Part shown: piece after piece, positions 54,774 through 62,383 of the stretch
Layout of the letters: the number at the start of each line of letters is the position of its first letter
Numbering within the stretch: position 1 is the stretch's first letter
Assembly (NCBI RefSeq): GCF_900269665.1
Contig: NZ_LT985361.1
Span: 7,951,327-8,013,944 of the forward strand
Length of the DNA stretch: 62,618 bases
Reading direction: 5' to 3'
DNA from: Nocardia suismassiliense
GTDB taxonomy: Bacteria; Actinomycetota; Actinomycetes; Mycobacteriales; Mycobacteriaceae
Translations under genes and position numbers: made by a program
The notes under the pieces: generated by a model
What the model was told of the DNA's origin: nothing
The model's database searches: none
The model's input: only the letters and a program-made list of their open reading frames with translations

Positions 54774-55313
54774 ATGCGGGTCTATATCCCCGCGACGGTG
54801 CCGATGCTGCGCGAGCTCGTCACGAACCGGGAGCTGCGCCCGATCGGCGGCACCGCGTTCGCGGTGACCCCGGCGTTGCGTGAGGCGTACGCGTCCGGCG
54901 ACGACGAGGAGCTGGCCGAGGTGGCGATGGGCGAGGCCGCCCGCGCCTCGCTGCGCCTGCTCGCCGCCGAACGCGACGAGGCCGACGATGAGGACGCGAC
55001 CGCGGCGCCGGCCGACGCGGGCAGGCCGGTCTACCGGCGTGCGGTGATCGCCGCCGATGTGACCGGCGCGAAGCTGCGCTCCGACCTCGACGACGCCGTG
55101 GTGAAGCTGGCCGGGCCGATCACCTACGACCAGATCGGCTGCGTGCACGTCGACCTGGCCGAGGCCGAGCCGCAGGTGGCCAAGGCCGTCGACGTGGTCG
55201 ACGCGGCCGACCTGGGCGACACCGACGCCGAGTTCGTGCTCGGCGACGCCGAGGACCACCAGCTCGCCTGGTACGCCGCGCAGGAGCTGCCGTTCCTGCT
55301 CGAGCTGCTCTGA
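54774..55313 (+). CDS. DUF6912-type protein (Rv3231c-like)
   Basis: 179 residues from ATG 54774, with AGGAG five bases upstream. MRVYIPATVPMLRELVTNRE followed by IGGTAFAVTPALREAY begins an acidic protein ending QLAWYAAQELPFLLELL. It matches an actinobacterial family of unknown function that precedes the desaturase reductase in mycobacteria, as here. It is very Asp/Glu-rich, with no catalytic motif. Confidence 0.8.
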   Translation: MRVYIPATVPMLRELVTNRELRPIGGTAFAVTPALREAYASGDDEELAEVAMGEAARASLRLLAAERDEADDEDATAAPADAGRPVYRRAVIAADVTGAKLRSDLDDAVVKLAGPITYDQIGCVHVDLAEAEPQVAKAVDVVDAADLGDTDAEFVLGDAEDHQLAWYAAQELPFLLELL

Positions 55314-55397
55314 CGCTCCCTTATCGCCCGCGCGTGCTGACGCGCGCCCGCGCGCCGGGGATCATGGGTGGGAGCGGCCACGACCTCCCGGCTAACC

Positions 55398-55410
55398 TAC
55401 GATGCCGTAA
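55398..55410. promoter_or_regulatory. TACG-N4-CGTA palindrome upstream of ferredoxin reductase
   Basis: TACGATGCCGTA within AACCTACGATGCCGTAACC, 54-66 bases before the reductase start. The same extended element (AACCTACGGTCACGTAAC) occurs in front of the second desaturase. Confidence 0.5.
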
Positions 55411-55463
55411 CCTTGCTGAGGCGTGGGCAGCGCATCCGACGAACAGGAAGACGAACGGCAGCG

Positions 55464-56621
55464 ATGAGCTCGAAAACTGGGGGATTCTCCGTGCGCAGCG
55501 TGCGGGAGTGGCTGGAGGCACCGGCCGCCGCGGTCGCCGAGCGCGGCGGCAGATTGAACGTGTTGCGCGGGGCCGTGGCACGCGTCACCACCCCGTTGCT
55601 GCCGGATGACTATCTGCATCTGGCCAACCCGCTGTGGTCGGCCCGCGAACTGCGCGGTCGCATCGTCGACGTGCGCAAGGAAACCGCGGACTCGGCCACC
55701 CTGGTGATCAAGCCGGGCTGGGGCTTCGACTTCAAGTACGAGCCGGGCCAGTACATCGGCATCGGCGTGCTGATCGACGGGCGCTGGCACTGGCGCTCGT
55801 ACTCGCTCACCTGTCCGCCGAACTGGTCGGATCCCGAGGCGGGCGGCAAGCGCGTCATCTCGATCGCCGTGAAGGCGATGCCGGAGGGCTTCCTGTCCAG
55901 CCACCTGGTGAGCGGCGTCCCGGTCGGCACCGTGGTCCGGCTCGCCGCGCCGCAGGGCGGTTTCGTGCTGCCCTACCCGCCGCCGGACAAGGTGCTGTTC
56001 CTGACCGCGGGCAGCGGCATCACCCCGGTGCTCGCGATGCTGCGCGCGATGGACCGCCGCGACATGGTCACCGACGTGCAGCACCTGCACTCCGCGCGCA
56101 CCGCCGAGGACGTCATGTTCGGCGCCGAGCTGCGCGACCTGCACGATCGGCACCCGAGCTTCGACTCGCACCTGCACCTCACCGGCGAGCACGGCAAGTT
56201 CGCCCTGGCCGGGCTCGACGAGAAGTTCCCCGACTGGCGCGAGCGGCACACCTGGGCCTGCGGCCCCGCCGCGATGCTGGACGAGATCGAACACCACTGG
56301 CGCGACGCGGGCCTCTCGGATCGGCTGCACGTGGAGCGGTTCGAGATCGCGCGCTCCGCGGTCGGCGAGGGCGGCACGGTCACCTTCGGCAAAACCGGGC
56401 GCACCGCCGAGGTGGACGGTGCGACCAGCCTGCTGGAGGCGGGCGAGTCCGTCGGCGTGCAGATGCCGTTCGGCTGCCGCATGGGCATCTGCCAAACCTG
56501 TGTCGTGACACTGAATTCCGGGCACGTGCGTGACCTACGCAACGGTGACGAGCATCGCGAGGGCGACAAGGTGCAGACCTGCATCTCCGCCGCGGCGGGC
56601 GACTGCACCCTCGACGTCTGA
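55464..56621 (+). CDS. 2Fe-2S ferredoxin-NADP reductase of the desaturase system (Rv3230c-like)
   Basis: 385 residues from ATG 55464. The FAD domain has HWRSYSLTCPP (RxYS motif) and the NAD(P) domain LFLTAGSGITPVLAMLRAM; the C-terminus is a plant-type ferredoxin with FGCRMGICQTCVVTL and VQTCIS cluster ligands. In M. tuberculosis the homologue delivers electrons from NADPH to DesA3, the stearoyl-CoA desaturase. It lies 82 bases before such a desaturase here and probably serves both paralogues. Confidence 0.92.
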   Translation: MSSKTGGFSVRSVREWLEAPAAAVAERGGRLNVLRGAVARVTTPLLPDDYLHLANPLWSARELRGRIVDVRKETADSATLVIKPGWGFDFKYEPGQYIGIGVLIDGRWHWRSYSLTCPPNWSDPEAGGKRVISIAVKAMPEGFLSSHLVSGVPVGTVVRLAAPQGGFVLPYPPPDKVLFLTAGSGITPVLAMLRAMDRRDMVTDVQHLHSARTAEDVMFGAELRDLHDRHPSFDSHLHLTGEHGKFALAGLDEKFPDWRERHTWACGPAAMLDEIEHHWRDAGLSDRLHVERFEIARSAVGEGGTVTFGKTGRTAEVDGATSLLEAGESVGVQMPFGCRMGICQTCVVTLNSGHVRDLRNGDEHREGDKVQTCISAAAGDCTLDV

Positions 56622-56703
56622 GCACGCGCCGAGCCTCGGCTCACCCCGTCGCCGATGGTGTTTGGGTACCCTCGAGTGAAATTGAGCAGCGAAAGGACAC
56701 CCG

Positions 56704-58140
56704 GTGGCAATCACCGATATTCAGGCGTTCGCCCACCTGACTGCGGCAGACATCGAAACACTGGGGCAGGAGCTCGACTCGATCCGGCGCTCGGTGGAGC
56801 AGTCGCGCGGCGAGCGTGACGCGAAGTACATCCGGCGCACCATCGCCGCGCAGCGCTGCCTCGAGGTAGCAGGCCGCGCGGTGCTGTTCGGCAGCCGCAA
56901 CCGCTGGGCCTGGCTCACCGGCACCGCGTTGCTGTCGGTCGCCAAGATCGTCGAGAACATGGAGCTCGGGCACAACATCAGCCACGGGCAGTGGGACTGG
57001 ATGAACGACCCGGAGATCCATTCCAGCACTTGGGAATGGGACCAGACCGGGCCGTCGTCGCAGTGGCGGCGGGCGCACAACTACTCGCACCACACCTACA
57101 CCAACGTGCTCGGCAAGGACGAGGACCTCGGCTTCGGCATCCTGCGGATGACCCGTGACGAGGCTTGGCGCCCGATGCATCTGGTGCAACCACTCGCGAA
57201 CCTGGTGCTGGCCGCGACCTTCGAGTGGGGTATCGCGCTGCACGACTGGGACATCGAGAAAGAGCTCTCCGGAACTCCGCCGGGGTGGCGGTCCGAGCCG
57301 AACCGCGAGTTCGCCCGCAAGATCGCGCGTCAGGTGGGCAAGGACTTCGTGTTCTATCCGGCGCTCACCGGACCCGCATTCCTGTCGACCTTGAAGGCGA
57401 ACGCGACCGCCAACCTGGTGCGCAACCTGTGGGCCTACGCGGTGATCTTCTGCGGCCACTTCCCCGACGGCGCCGAGAAATTCACCATCGAGCAGCTCGA
57501 GGGTGAGACCAGCGGCGAGTGGTACCTGCGGCAGATGCTCGGCAGTGCCAACTTCAAGGCCGGGCCCGCGATGGCGTTCATGAGCGGCAATCTCTGCTAC
57601 CAGATCGAGCACCACCTGTTCCCGGACCTGCCGAGCAACCGGTACGCCGAGATCGCCGTACGGGTGCGCGAGCTGTGCGAGAAGTACGACCTGCCCTACA
57701 CCACCGGCTCGCTCGGCAAGCAGTACCTGCTCGCCTTCCGCACCATCCACAAGCTCGCGCTGCCGGACCGGCTGCTCAAGGCCACCGCCGACAACGCGCC
57801 CGAGACGTCCTCGGAACGCAAGTTCGCCGGCATCACGCTGCCGTCGCTGCCGAGTTCGGACACCGCGAGCTGGCTCGGCGTCGACCCGGAGACCGGGCAG
57901 CGGCGCGGGCTGCGTTCGGCGATGCGCGAGGCCAAGGTGGTGCTCAAGGAGAAGGCACGCCAGGAGAAGGAAATGCTGCGCGAGGCCAAGCGCGCGCTGC
58001 GCGAGAAGGCCGAGCACGAGAAGGAGGCGCTGCGCGAGGCCACCGTGGCGCTGCAGGACCGGGCGCGCACCGAGCAGGCGTCGCTGAAGCGCAAGGCCGT
58101 GCGGCAGCGGGCGTTGTTCCGCAATCGCCGCCGTCGCTGA
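56704..58140 (+). CDS. DesA3-type acyl-CoA desaturase with C-terminal 18-residue repeats
   Basis: 478 residues from GTG 56704, with AAAGGA upstream. The membrane desaturase His boxes are ELGHNISHGQWD, HNYSHHTYTN and YQIEHHLFPDLP. It should introduce a delta-9 double bond into stearoyl-CoA with electrons from the upstream reductase. The C-terminal ~70 residues are unusual: three back-to-back 18-residue repeats (408-425, 426-443, 444-461), each starting REA, form a long charged helix ending in a basic tail. The paralogue at 59552 lacks this. The order DUF6912-reductase-desaturase matches Rv3231c-Rv3230c-Rv3229c. Confidence 0.93.
   Translation: MAITDIQAFAHLTAADIETLGQELDSIRRSVEQSRGERDAKYIRRTIAAQRCLEVAGRAVLFGSRNRWAWLTGTALLSVAKIVENMELGHNISHGQWDWMNDPEIHSSTWEWDQTGPSSQWRRAHNYSHHTYTNVLGKDEDLGFGILRMTRDEAWRPMHLVQPLANLVLAATFEWGIALHDWDIEKELSGTPPGWRSEPNREFARKIARQVGKDFVFYPALTGPAFLSTLKANATANLVRNLWAYAVIFCGHFPDGAEKFTIEQLEGETSGEWYLRQMLGSANFKAGPAMAFMSGNLCYQIEHHLFPDLPSNRYAEIAVRVRELCEKYDLPYTTGSLGKQYLLAFRTIHKLALPDRLLKATADNAPETSSERKFAGITLPSLPSSDTASWLGVDPETGQRRGLRSAMREAKVVLKEKARQEKEMLREAKRALREKAEHEKEALREATVALQDRARTEQASLKRKAVRQRALFRNRRRR
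57925..58086 (+). repeat. three 18-residue helical repeats in the desaturase
   Basis: REAKVVLKEKARQEKEML, REAKRALREKAEHEKEAL and REATVALQDRARTEQASL are encoded in tandem with a 54-base period. Eighteen residues is five full alpha-helical turns. Confidence 0.85.
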
Positions 58141-58151
58141 ACCGATCGAGT

Positions 58152-58178
58152 GAGCCGGGAGTGATCAGCTCCCGGCTC
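58152..58178. terminator. bidirectional terminator hairpin
   Basis: A 10-bp stem GAGCCGGGAG/CTCCCGGCTC with a 7-base loop lies between the convergent desaturase and EEP genes. Confidence 0.75.
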
Positions 58179-58188
58179 GGCCGGTGGA

Positions 58189-59187
58189 TTACCAGCGCAC
58201 CTTCAGATCGCTGACGACCGCGGCGTGATCGGAGTAGAAGACGCCGGGCCCGTGGCGCCGCATGCGTTGGTCGACGATGCGGGCCGCCCGCGTTTCGACG
58301 TTGCCCTTGGCGAAGAGGAAGTCGATCCGTTGATCGGTGATCAGCTTCTCGGTGGGTAGTGGACTCCAGGTGCGGCCGGGGACGGCGCAGACGTCGGGGT
58401 TGGCCGCGCGGAAGGTGTCCACGAAACCGGCGTCGGTGACGACCTTGGTTGCGGTCAGCGGATAGCTGAGCCCGAAGTGGTTGGGACAGTTCGCCTGGCT
58501 CGGCGTCCAATCCGCGCCGGGCAGCGTATTGAAGTCACCACCGAGCAGCACGGGTGCGGTGTTGCCGCCGAGCATCCTCGGTAACTGGTTCTGCACGATG
58601 TCGGTGATGTATTGCGTCTGGGCGCGTTCGGCCTGCACGACAGCGGCGACCGAGTGGCGGGGTTCGCGGCCGTCGCGGCGGTCGATCGCGTTCTCGTCGA
58701 TCAGATAGCCGTCCCATGGATCGGTGTAGGTCAGCCAGGTGGCGAACAGATTCAGCTCACCGTCGTGCGGCACGCGGACCCGGACACCGCCGAGATTGAA
58801 GTCGCTCACCGGGCCGCCCTGCGGCTTCGGGTAGGTCGCGACGACTTCGTACTTGGTGAAGATCCACAGGTTGTCCTGGCCGGCGGGCCGGTCGGTGATG
58901 CGGACGCCGGTGTAGCGGCCGTTGTGCGCCCGGCGGGTCAGCGCGTCGGTGATGAGGTCGCCGGAGCCGTAGGTCTCCACGGCGAAGAACACGTCCGGCT
59001 CGAGGTCGACCACTTGGTCGATCAGGTCGTTCAGGTTGTCCGGCGTGGGCTCACGTCCGCCGTGAAAAATGTTCCAGGTCAGCACGCGCACCCGCTCGTG
59101 GTCGCCGGCCTGCGCCGCCGGCGCGACCCCCACCAGCGCGGTGCTCGCCAGCAGAACAGCCGTGAGCAACGCCTTCGATAATCGCAT
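58189..59187 (-). CDS. secreted endonuclease/exonuclease/phosphatase-family protein
   Basis: 332 residues from ATG 59187, with GGAG upstream. The signal peptide is clear (LSKALLTAVLLASTALVGV, cleavage near AAQAGD). The EEP fold has RVLTWNIFHGG, a Glu in FFAVETYGSG, GGDFNTLPGADW and YSDHAAVVSDLKV. Such secreted enzymes act as DNases or as sphingomyelinase-type phosphodiesterases; I cannot separate the two. It sits inverted between the two desaturase genes. Confidence 0.87.
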   Translation of the reverse strand: MRLSKALLTAVLLASTALVGVAPAAQAGDHERVRVLTWNIFHGGREPTPDNLNDLIDQVVDLEPDVFFAVETYGSGDLITDALTRRAHNGRYTGVRITDRPAGQDNLWIFTKYEVVATYPKPQGGPVSDFNLGGVRVRVPHDGELNLFATWLTYTDPWDGYLIDENAIDRRDGREPRHSVAAVVQAERAQTQYITDIVQNQLPRMLGGNTAPVLLGGDFNTLPGADWTPSQANCPNHFGLSYPLTATKVVTDAGFVDTFRAANPDVCAVPGRTWSPLPTEKLITDQRIDFLFAKGNVETRAARIVDQRMRRHGPGVFYSDHAAVVSDLKVRW

Positions 59188-59551
59188 GATCGAACTCCAT
59201 TCGTCAGAGACGCTGGAAGTTAGGTGAATGTTCGGAACAGCGCGTGACTTTTTGGCAAAAGTTCGACAAAGCGGCTGGTTGATGGGGCGTCCCCAGTTCG
59301 AATGGCGCTCCGGCGCGGGACGCGGCATAGTTCGCGCGGGAAGGCCGGTCGCGATTCGCTCGGAGGGCCGAGGTCGAGCACGGAACCACGGTCACCGACG
59401 AGCCGTAACACCATGCGAGAGAAGGCTTTACGCTGTACGGCCGCATACTTGATCTAGCACCATATGATCGTGATCGCAATGGGGGATTTGCCACACCGGC
59501 GTTCAGCTCCTCGCAACCTACGGTCACGTAACTTACGGTACTGTAACCGCC
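59188..59551. other. 364-base intergenic region with divergent promoters
   Basis: It lies between the divergent EEP and second desaturase genes. The only clear signals are the tandem palindromes at its right end (59519-59546). I see no gene or terminator. Confidence 0.6.
59519..59546. promoter_or_regulatory. tandem TACG-N4-YGTA operators upstream of the second desaturase
   Basis: TACGGTCACGTAA at 59519-59531 and TACGGTACTGTAA at 59534-59546 are 15 bases apart; the second ends 5 bases before the ATG. The first, with its flanks, matches the element upstream of the ferredoxin reductase. TACTGT at 59539-59544 could also be a -10 box for a leaderless transcript, so a bound repressor would block initiation. 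Confidence 0.55.
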
Positions 59552-60826
59552 ATGGCGATCTCGGATGTCAAGGAATACGCACATCTCACCGAGGCCGACG
59601 TGGAAGCACTCGGCGCGGAATTCGACGCGATCCGGCGGGATATCGAATCCTCGCGCGGTGAGCGCGACGCGCGGTACATCCGCAACGTCATCCGGTTGCA
59701 GCGCGCGCTCGAGATCAGCGGCCGCGGCGTCCTGTTCGCCAGCTTCTTACCGCCGGCCTGGCTGGCCGGTGTCGCCCTGCTGAGCACGTCCAAGATCATC
59801 GAGAACATGGAGATCGGGCACAACGCCATGCACGGGCAGTGGGACTGGATGAACGATCCGGAGATCCACTCCAGCACCTGGGAATGGGACAACGCGGGCC
59901 CGGCCAAGCACTGGAAGCACACGCACAACTACCTGCACCACAAGTACACCAACGTGCTCGGCATGGACGACGACATCGGCTACGGCCTGCTGCGGGTGAC
60001 CCGCGACCAGCGCTGGAAGCCGTTCAACCTGGGCAACCCGATCTACAACCTGGTGCTGCAGCTGCTGTTCGAATACGGCGTCGCCATCCAGCACATGGAG
60101 CTCGGCAAGCTGGCCGCGGGCCGCTTCAAGCCGGGCACCCCGGAGCGAGCCGAGTTCGAGCGCAAGCGCAGCGAAGCGCTGACCAAGATGGGCAAGCAGG
60201 TCCTCAAGGACTATGTGATCTTCCCGGCGCTCACCGGCCCCGCGTTCTTCTCCACGCTCACCGCCAACCTCGCCGCGAACGCGATCCGCAACGTGTGGTC
60301 CAACGCGGTGATCTTCTGCGGCCACTTCCCCGACGGGGCCGAGAAGTTCACCAAGGCCGATGTCGACGGCGAGACCAAAGGCCAGTGGTACCTGCGCCAG
60401 ATGCTGGGCAGCGCCAACATCTCCGGCGGACCGCTCACCCACTTCATGACCGGCAACCTCAGCCACCAGATCGAACACCACCTCTTTCCCGACCTGCCGA
60501 GCAACCGGTACGCCGAGATCGCGGTGCGCGTGCGGGAGCTGGCCGAAAAGTACGACCTGCCCTACACCACCGGCTCGCTGCCGGTGCAGTACTTCAAGGC
60601 CTGGCGCACCATCCTCAAACTGCCCCTGCCGGACAAGTCCCTGCGCGACACCGCCGACGACGCCCCCGAAACCGCCTCGGAGCGCAAGTTCGCCGGCAAA
60701 ACGGGCCCGTTCATCGACCCGGTCACCGGCAAACGGCACGGCCTGCGCACCGCCCTCGCCTCCGGCCGCCGCCGCCTCACCCGCCGCCCCGCGCCGGTCG
60801 AGCGCGCATTGCAACTCACGAAGTGA
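59552..60826 (+). CDS. DesA3-type acyl-CoA desaturase, second copy
   Basis: 424 residues, clearly paralogous to the desaturase at 56704 along the catalytic core. The His boxes are EIGHNAMHGQWD, HNYLHHKYTN and HQIEHHLFPDLP. It lacks the repeat tail and instead ends in a short basic stretch. No Shine-Dalgarno precedes the ATG and a -10-like TACTGT lies seven bases upstream, suggesting leaderless translation. With its own operators it may be the regulated copy, responding to fatty-acid supply or temperature; that is inference. Confidence 0.93.
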   Translation: MAISDVKEYAHLTEADVEALGAEFDAIRRDIESSRGERDARYIRNVIRLQRALEISGRGVLFASFLPPAWLAGVALLSTSKIIENMEIGHNAMHGQWDWMNDPEIHSSTWEWDNAGPAKHWKHTHNYLHHKYTNVLGMDDDIGYGLLRVTRDQRWKPFNLGNPIYNLVLQLLFEYGVAIQHMELGKLAAGRFKPGTPERAEFERKRSEALTKMGKQVLKDYVIFPALTGPAFFSTLTANLAANAIRNVWSNAVIFCGHFPDGAEKFTKADVDGETKGQWYLRQMLGSANISGGPLTHFMTGNLSHQIEHHLFPDLPSNRYAEIAVRVRELAEKYDLPYTTGSLPVQYFKAWRTILKLPLPDKSLRDTADDAPETASERKFAGKTGPFIDPVTGKRHGLRTALASGRRRLTRRPAPVERALQLTK

Positions 60827-61040
60827 ACCGGTCGGCCCGGGTTCCGACCCGGGCCGTCGCGGACCGTACCTGCCGCTGTTCGCCAGGTACATCGCTGTGC
60901 CACATTTCGGCGAAACATGGCAGTTCCCACTGACACTCGGCGCATTCGATCTTGTCCGACGCACCGTGTCTTGATAATTTTGGGCACGGCTCCGGGCGTC
61001 GAGGGAGGACTCCGGGCCATTCACAGTGGGAGGGATTCAC

Positions 61041-61274
61041 ATGTTTCGTAAGGTCTTCTATGCTTGTGCCGCCGCGGCGGTCGTCGGTCTCGGCGCGACA
61101 GGGGTCGCGTCGGCCTACGACGGACAGGTCTTCACCGGACCGGACGCCGAGTGGGACTGCGCCAAGCAGCTCGAAAAGGATCTCGTGGCCACCCCCGGCC
61201 TGCTGAGCGGCACCTGCGACCGCGACCGCGACGGCAACATCGTCGAGCACTACGGGCAGTGGTCGCGGCGGTGA
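61041..61274 (+). CDS. small secreted protein of unknown function
   Basis: 77 residues from ATG 61041, with GGGAGGG seven bases upstream. MFRKVFYACAAAAVVGLGAT followed by GVASAYD is a signal peptide with an ASA cleavage site. The mature part (about 50 residues) has two Cys (WDCAKQLEKD, SGTCDRDRDGN) that could pair. Similar tiny secreted proteins are common in mycolata, but I cannot name a family. A perfect terminator hairpin follows. Confidence 0.75.
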   Translation: MFRKVFYACAAAAVVGLGATGVASAYDGQVFTGPDAEWDCAKQLEKDLVATPGLLSGTCDRDRDGNIVEHYGQWSRR

Positions 61275-61290
61275 TCACCGGATAATCAAC

Positions 61291-61321
61291 TGTGCGGGCG
61301 GCTTTTACAGCCGCCCGCACA
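61291..61321 (+). terminator. terminator after the small secreted gene
   Basis: A 13-bp perfect stem (61291-61303 with 61309-61321) and a TTTAC loop, 16 bases after the stop. Confidence 0.8.
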
Positions 61322-61349
61322 GTCGCATTCCGGGTCACTCCGGGAACGG

Positions 61350-61434
61350 GCAGAGTCATATGGTCGTTCGCGGCAACGAGCAGAGTCATATGGTGGCTGG
61401 TCCAGATCGATCAGCCACCATATGACTCTGCTCG
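61350..61434. repeat. perfect 23-bp inverted repeat with a third copy of its core
   Basis: Arms 61377-61399 and 61412-61434 are perfect complements around a 12-base spacer. The core GCAGAGTCATATGGT also occurs directly at 61350-61364, 30 bases before its copy in the left arm (61380-61394). The hairpin ends 12 bases before the ribosome-binding site of the BluB-like gene. Confidence 0.9.
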
Positions 61435-61456
61435 TCTGCGCAATAGGGGCGAGTGG

Positions 61457-62104
61457 TTGAGTAGGCGCGTGGGTGCTGACGGGTTGAGTGTTTACGAGGC
61501 GATTCGGGTGCGGCGAGACGTGCGCGCGGAGTTCACCGGCGAGCTCGTGGACGATGCGACACTGTGGCGGATTCTCGAGGCCGCGCATCACGCGCCGAGC
61601 GTCGGGAATTCGCAGCCGTGGGATTTCGTGGTGGTGCGGGATCCGAGCACGTTGCGCAAGTTCGCGGATCATGTGGCGGACAAGCGGGTGGAGTTCCGTG
61701 CCTCGCTGCCGCCGGAGCGCGCGGCCACGTTCGAGCCGATCAAGATCGAAGGGATCATCGAGAGCGGCACGGGCATCGTGGTCAGCTACGACCACGGCCG
61801 CGGTGGGCCGCAGGTGCTCGGGCGCGCCAGCGTGCCCGAAACCGGTGTCTACTCCGCGGTTCTCGCCATCCAGAACCTGTGGCTGGCCGCCACCGCCGAG
61901 GGGGTGGGCGTCGGCTGGGTGTCGTTCTACGACCCCGAATTCCTCGCCGACCTGGTCGCGCTACCCGAAGGCATCCGTCCGGTGGCTTGGCTGTGCGTCG
62001 GTCCGGTCCAGGAATTCCAGCAGGTTCCCGACCTCGAACGATTCGGCTGGCGCGCCCGGCGCCCGCTACACGACGCCGTGCACCACGAGACCTACCGCGC
62101 CTGA
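61457..62104 (+). CDS. bluB: 5,6-dimethylbenzimidazole synthase-like nitroreductase (BluB)
   Basis: 215 residues from TTG 61457, which has AGGGG seven bases upstream; GTG 61469 is an alternative. The BluB pattern is clear: RRDVRAEFTGELVDD, LEAAHHAPSVGNSQPWDFV, SYDHGRGGPQVLGRASVPET, YSAVLAIQNLWLAATAEGVG and VGWVSFYDPEFL. BluB breaks down reduced flavin to the lower ligand of vitamin B12 with O2. The usual GFMQPW is GNSQPW here, so the pocket is slightly different. No other cobalamin gene is adjacent except possibly the chelatase 46 kb away. Confidence 0.87.
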   Translation: MSRRVGADGLSVYEAIRVRRDVRAEFTGELVDDATLWRILEAAHHAPSVGNSQPWDFVVVRDPSTLRKFADHVADKRVEFRASLPPERAATFEPIKIEGIIESGTGIVVSYDHGRGGPQVLGRASVPETGVYSAVLAIQNLWLAATAEGVGVGWVSFYDPEFLADLVALPEGIRPVAWLCVGPVQEFQQVPDLERFGWRARRPLHDAVHHETYRA

Positions 62105-62191
62105 CGCACACCTAACTGACGTCCCGCGATCCAGCCCGGCACCCCCACGGCGCACGACCCCGGACTGGGCCAGCTCGATGAACTCGCGCCT

Positions 62192-62245
62192 GCCGCACAC
62201 GATTTCGCGTGCGATTGGCGGCCGCCGCACACGATTCGCTGTGCG
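62192..62245. repeat. two 22-bp imperfect direct repeats, each a small hairpin
   Basis: Copies at 62192-62213 and 62224-62245 start with the same 13 bases GCCGCACACGATT and end GTGCG. Each has self-complementary ends (CGCAC/GTGCG or GCACA/TGTGC). They are 32 bases apart in the gap between the BluB-like gene and the last gene. Confidence 0.7.
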
Positions 62246-62383
62246 TGAGATCACCGGGTGCGTGGCCATCGCGCGCAACCTCGAGGATTCGTCTGGGTGC
62301 CGAGTGGGTACGCATGAAGGATATCCATCTAGGACAATGGATTCGTCTCGCGCACAAAAGCTCGTCAGCTCAGGAGGTTTGCC

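Noticed and set aside
61275..61456. Cobalamin riboswitch in front of the BluB-like gene.
   Set aside because: No B12-box or multi-stem layout; the region holds only a terminator and the inverted repeat.
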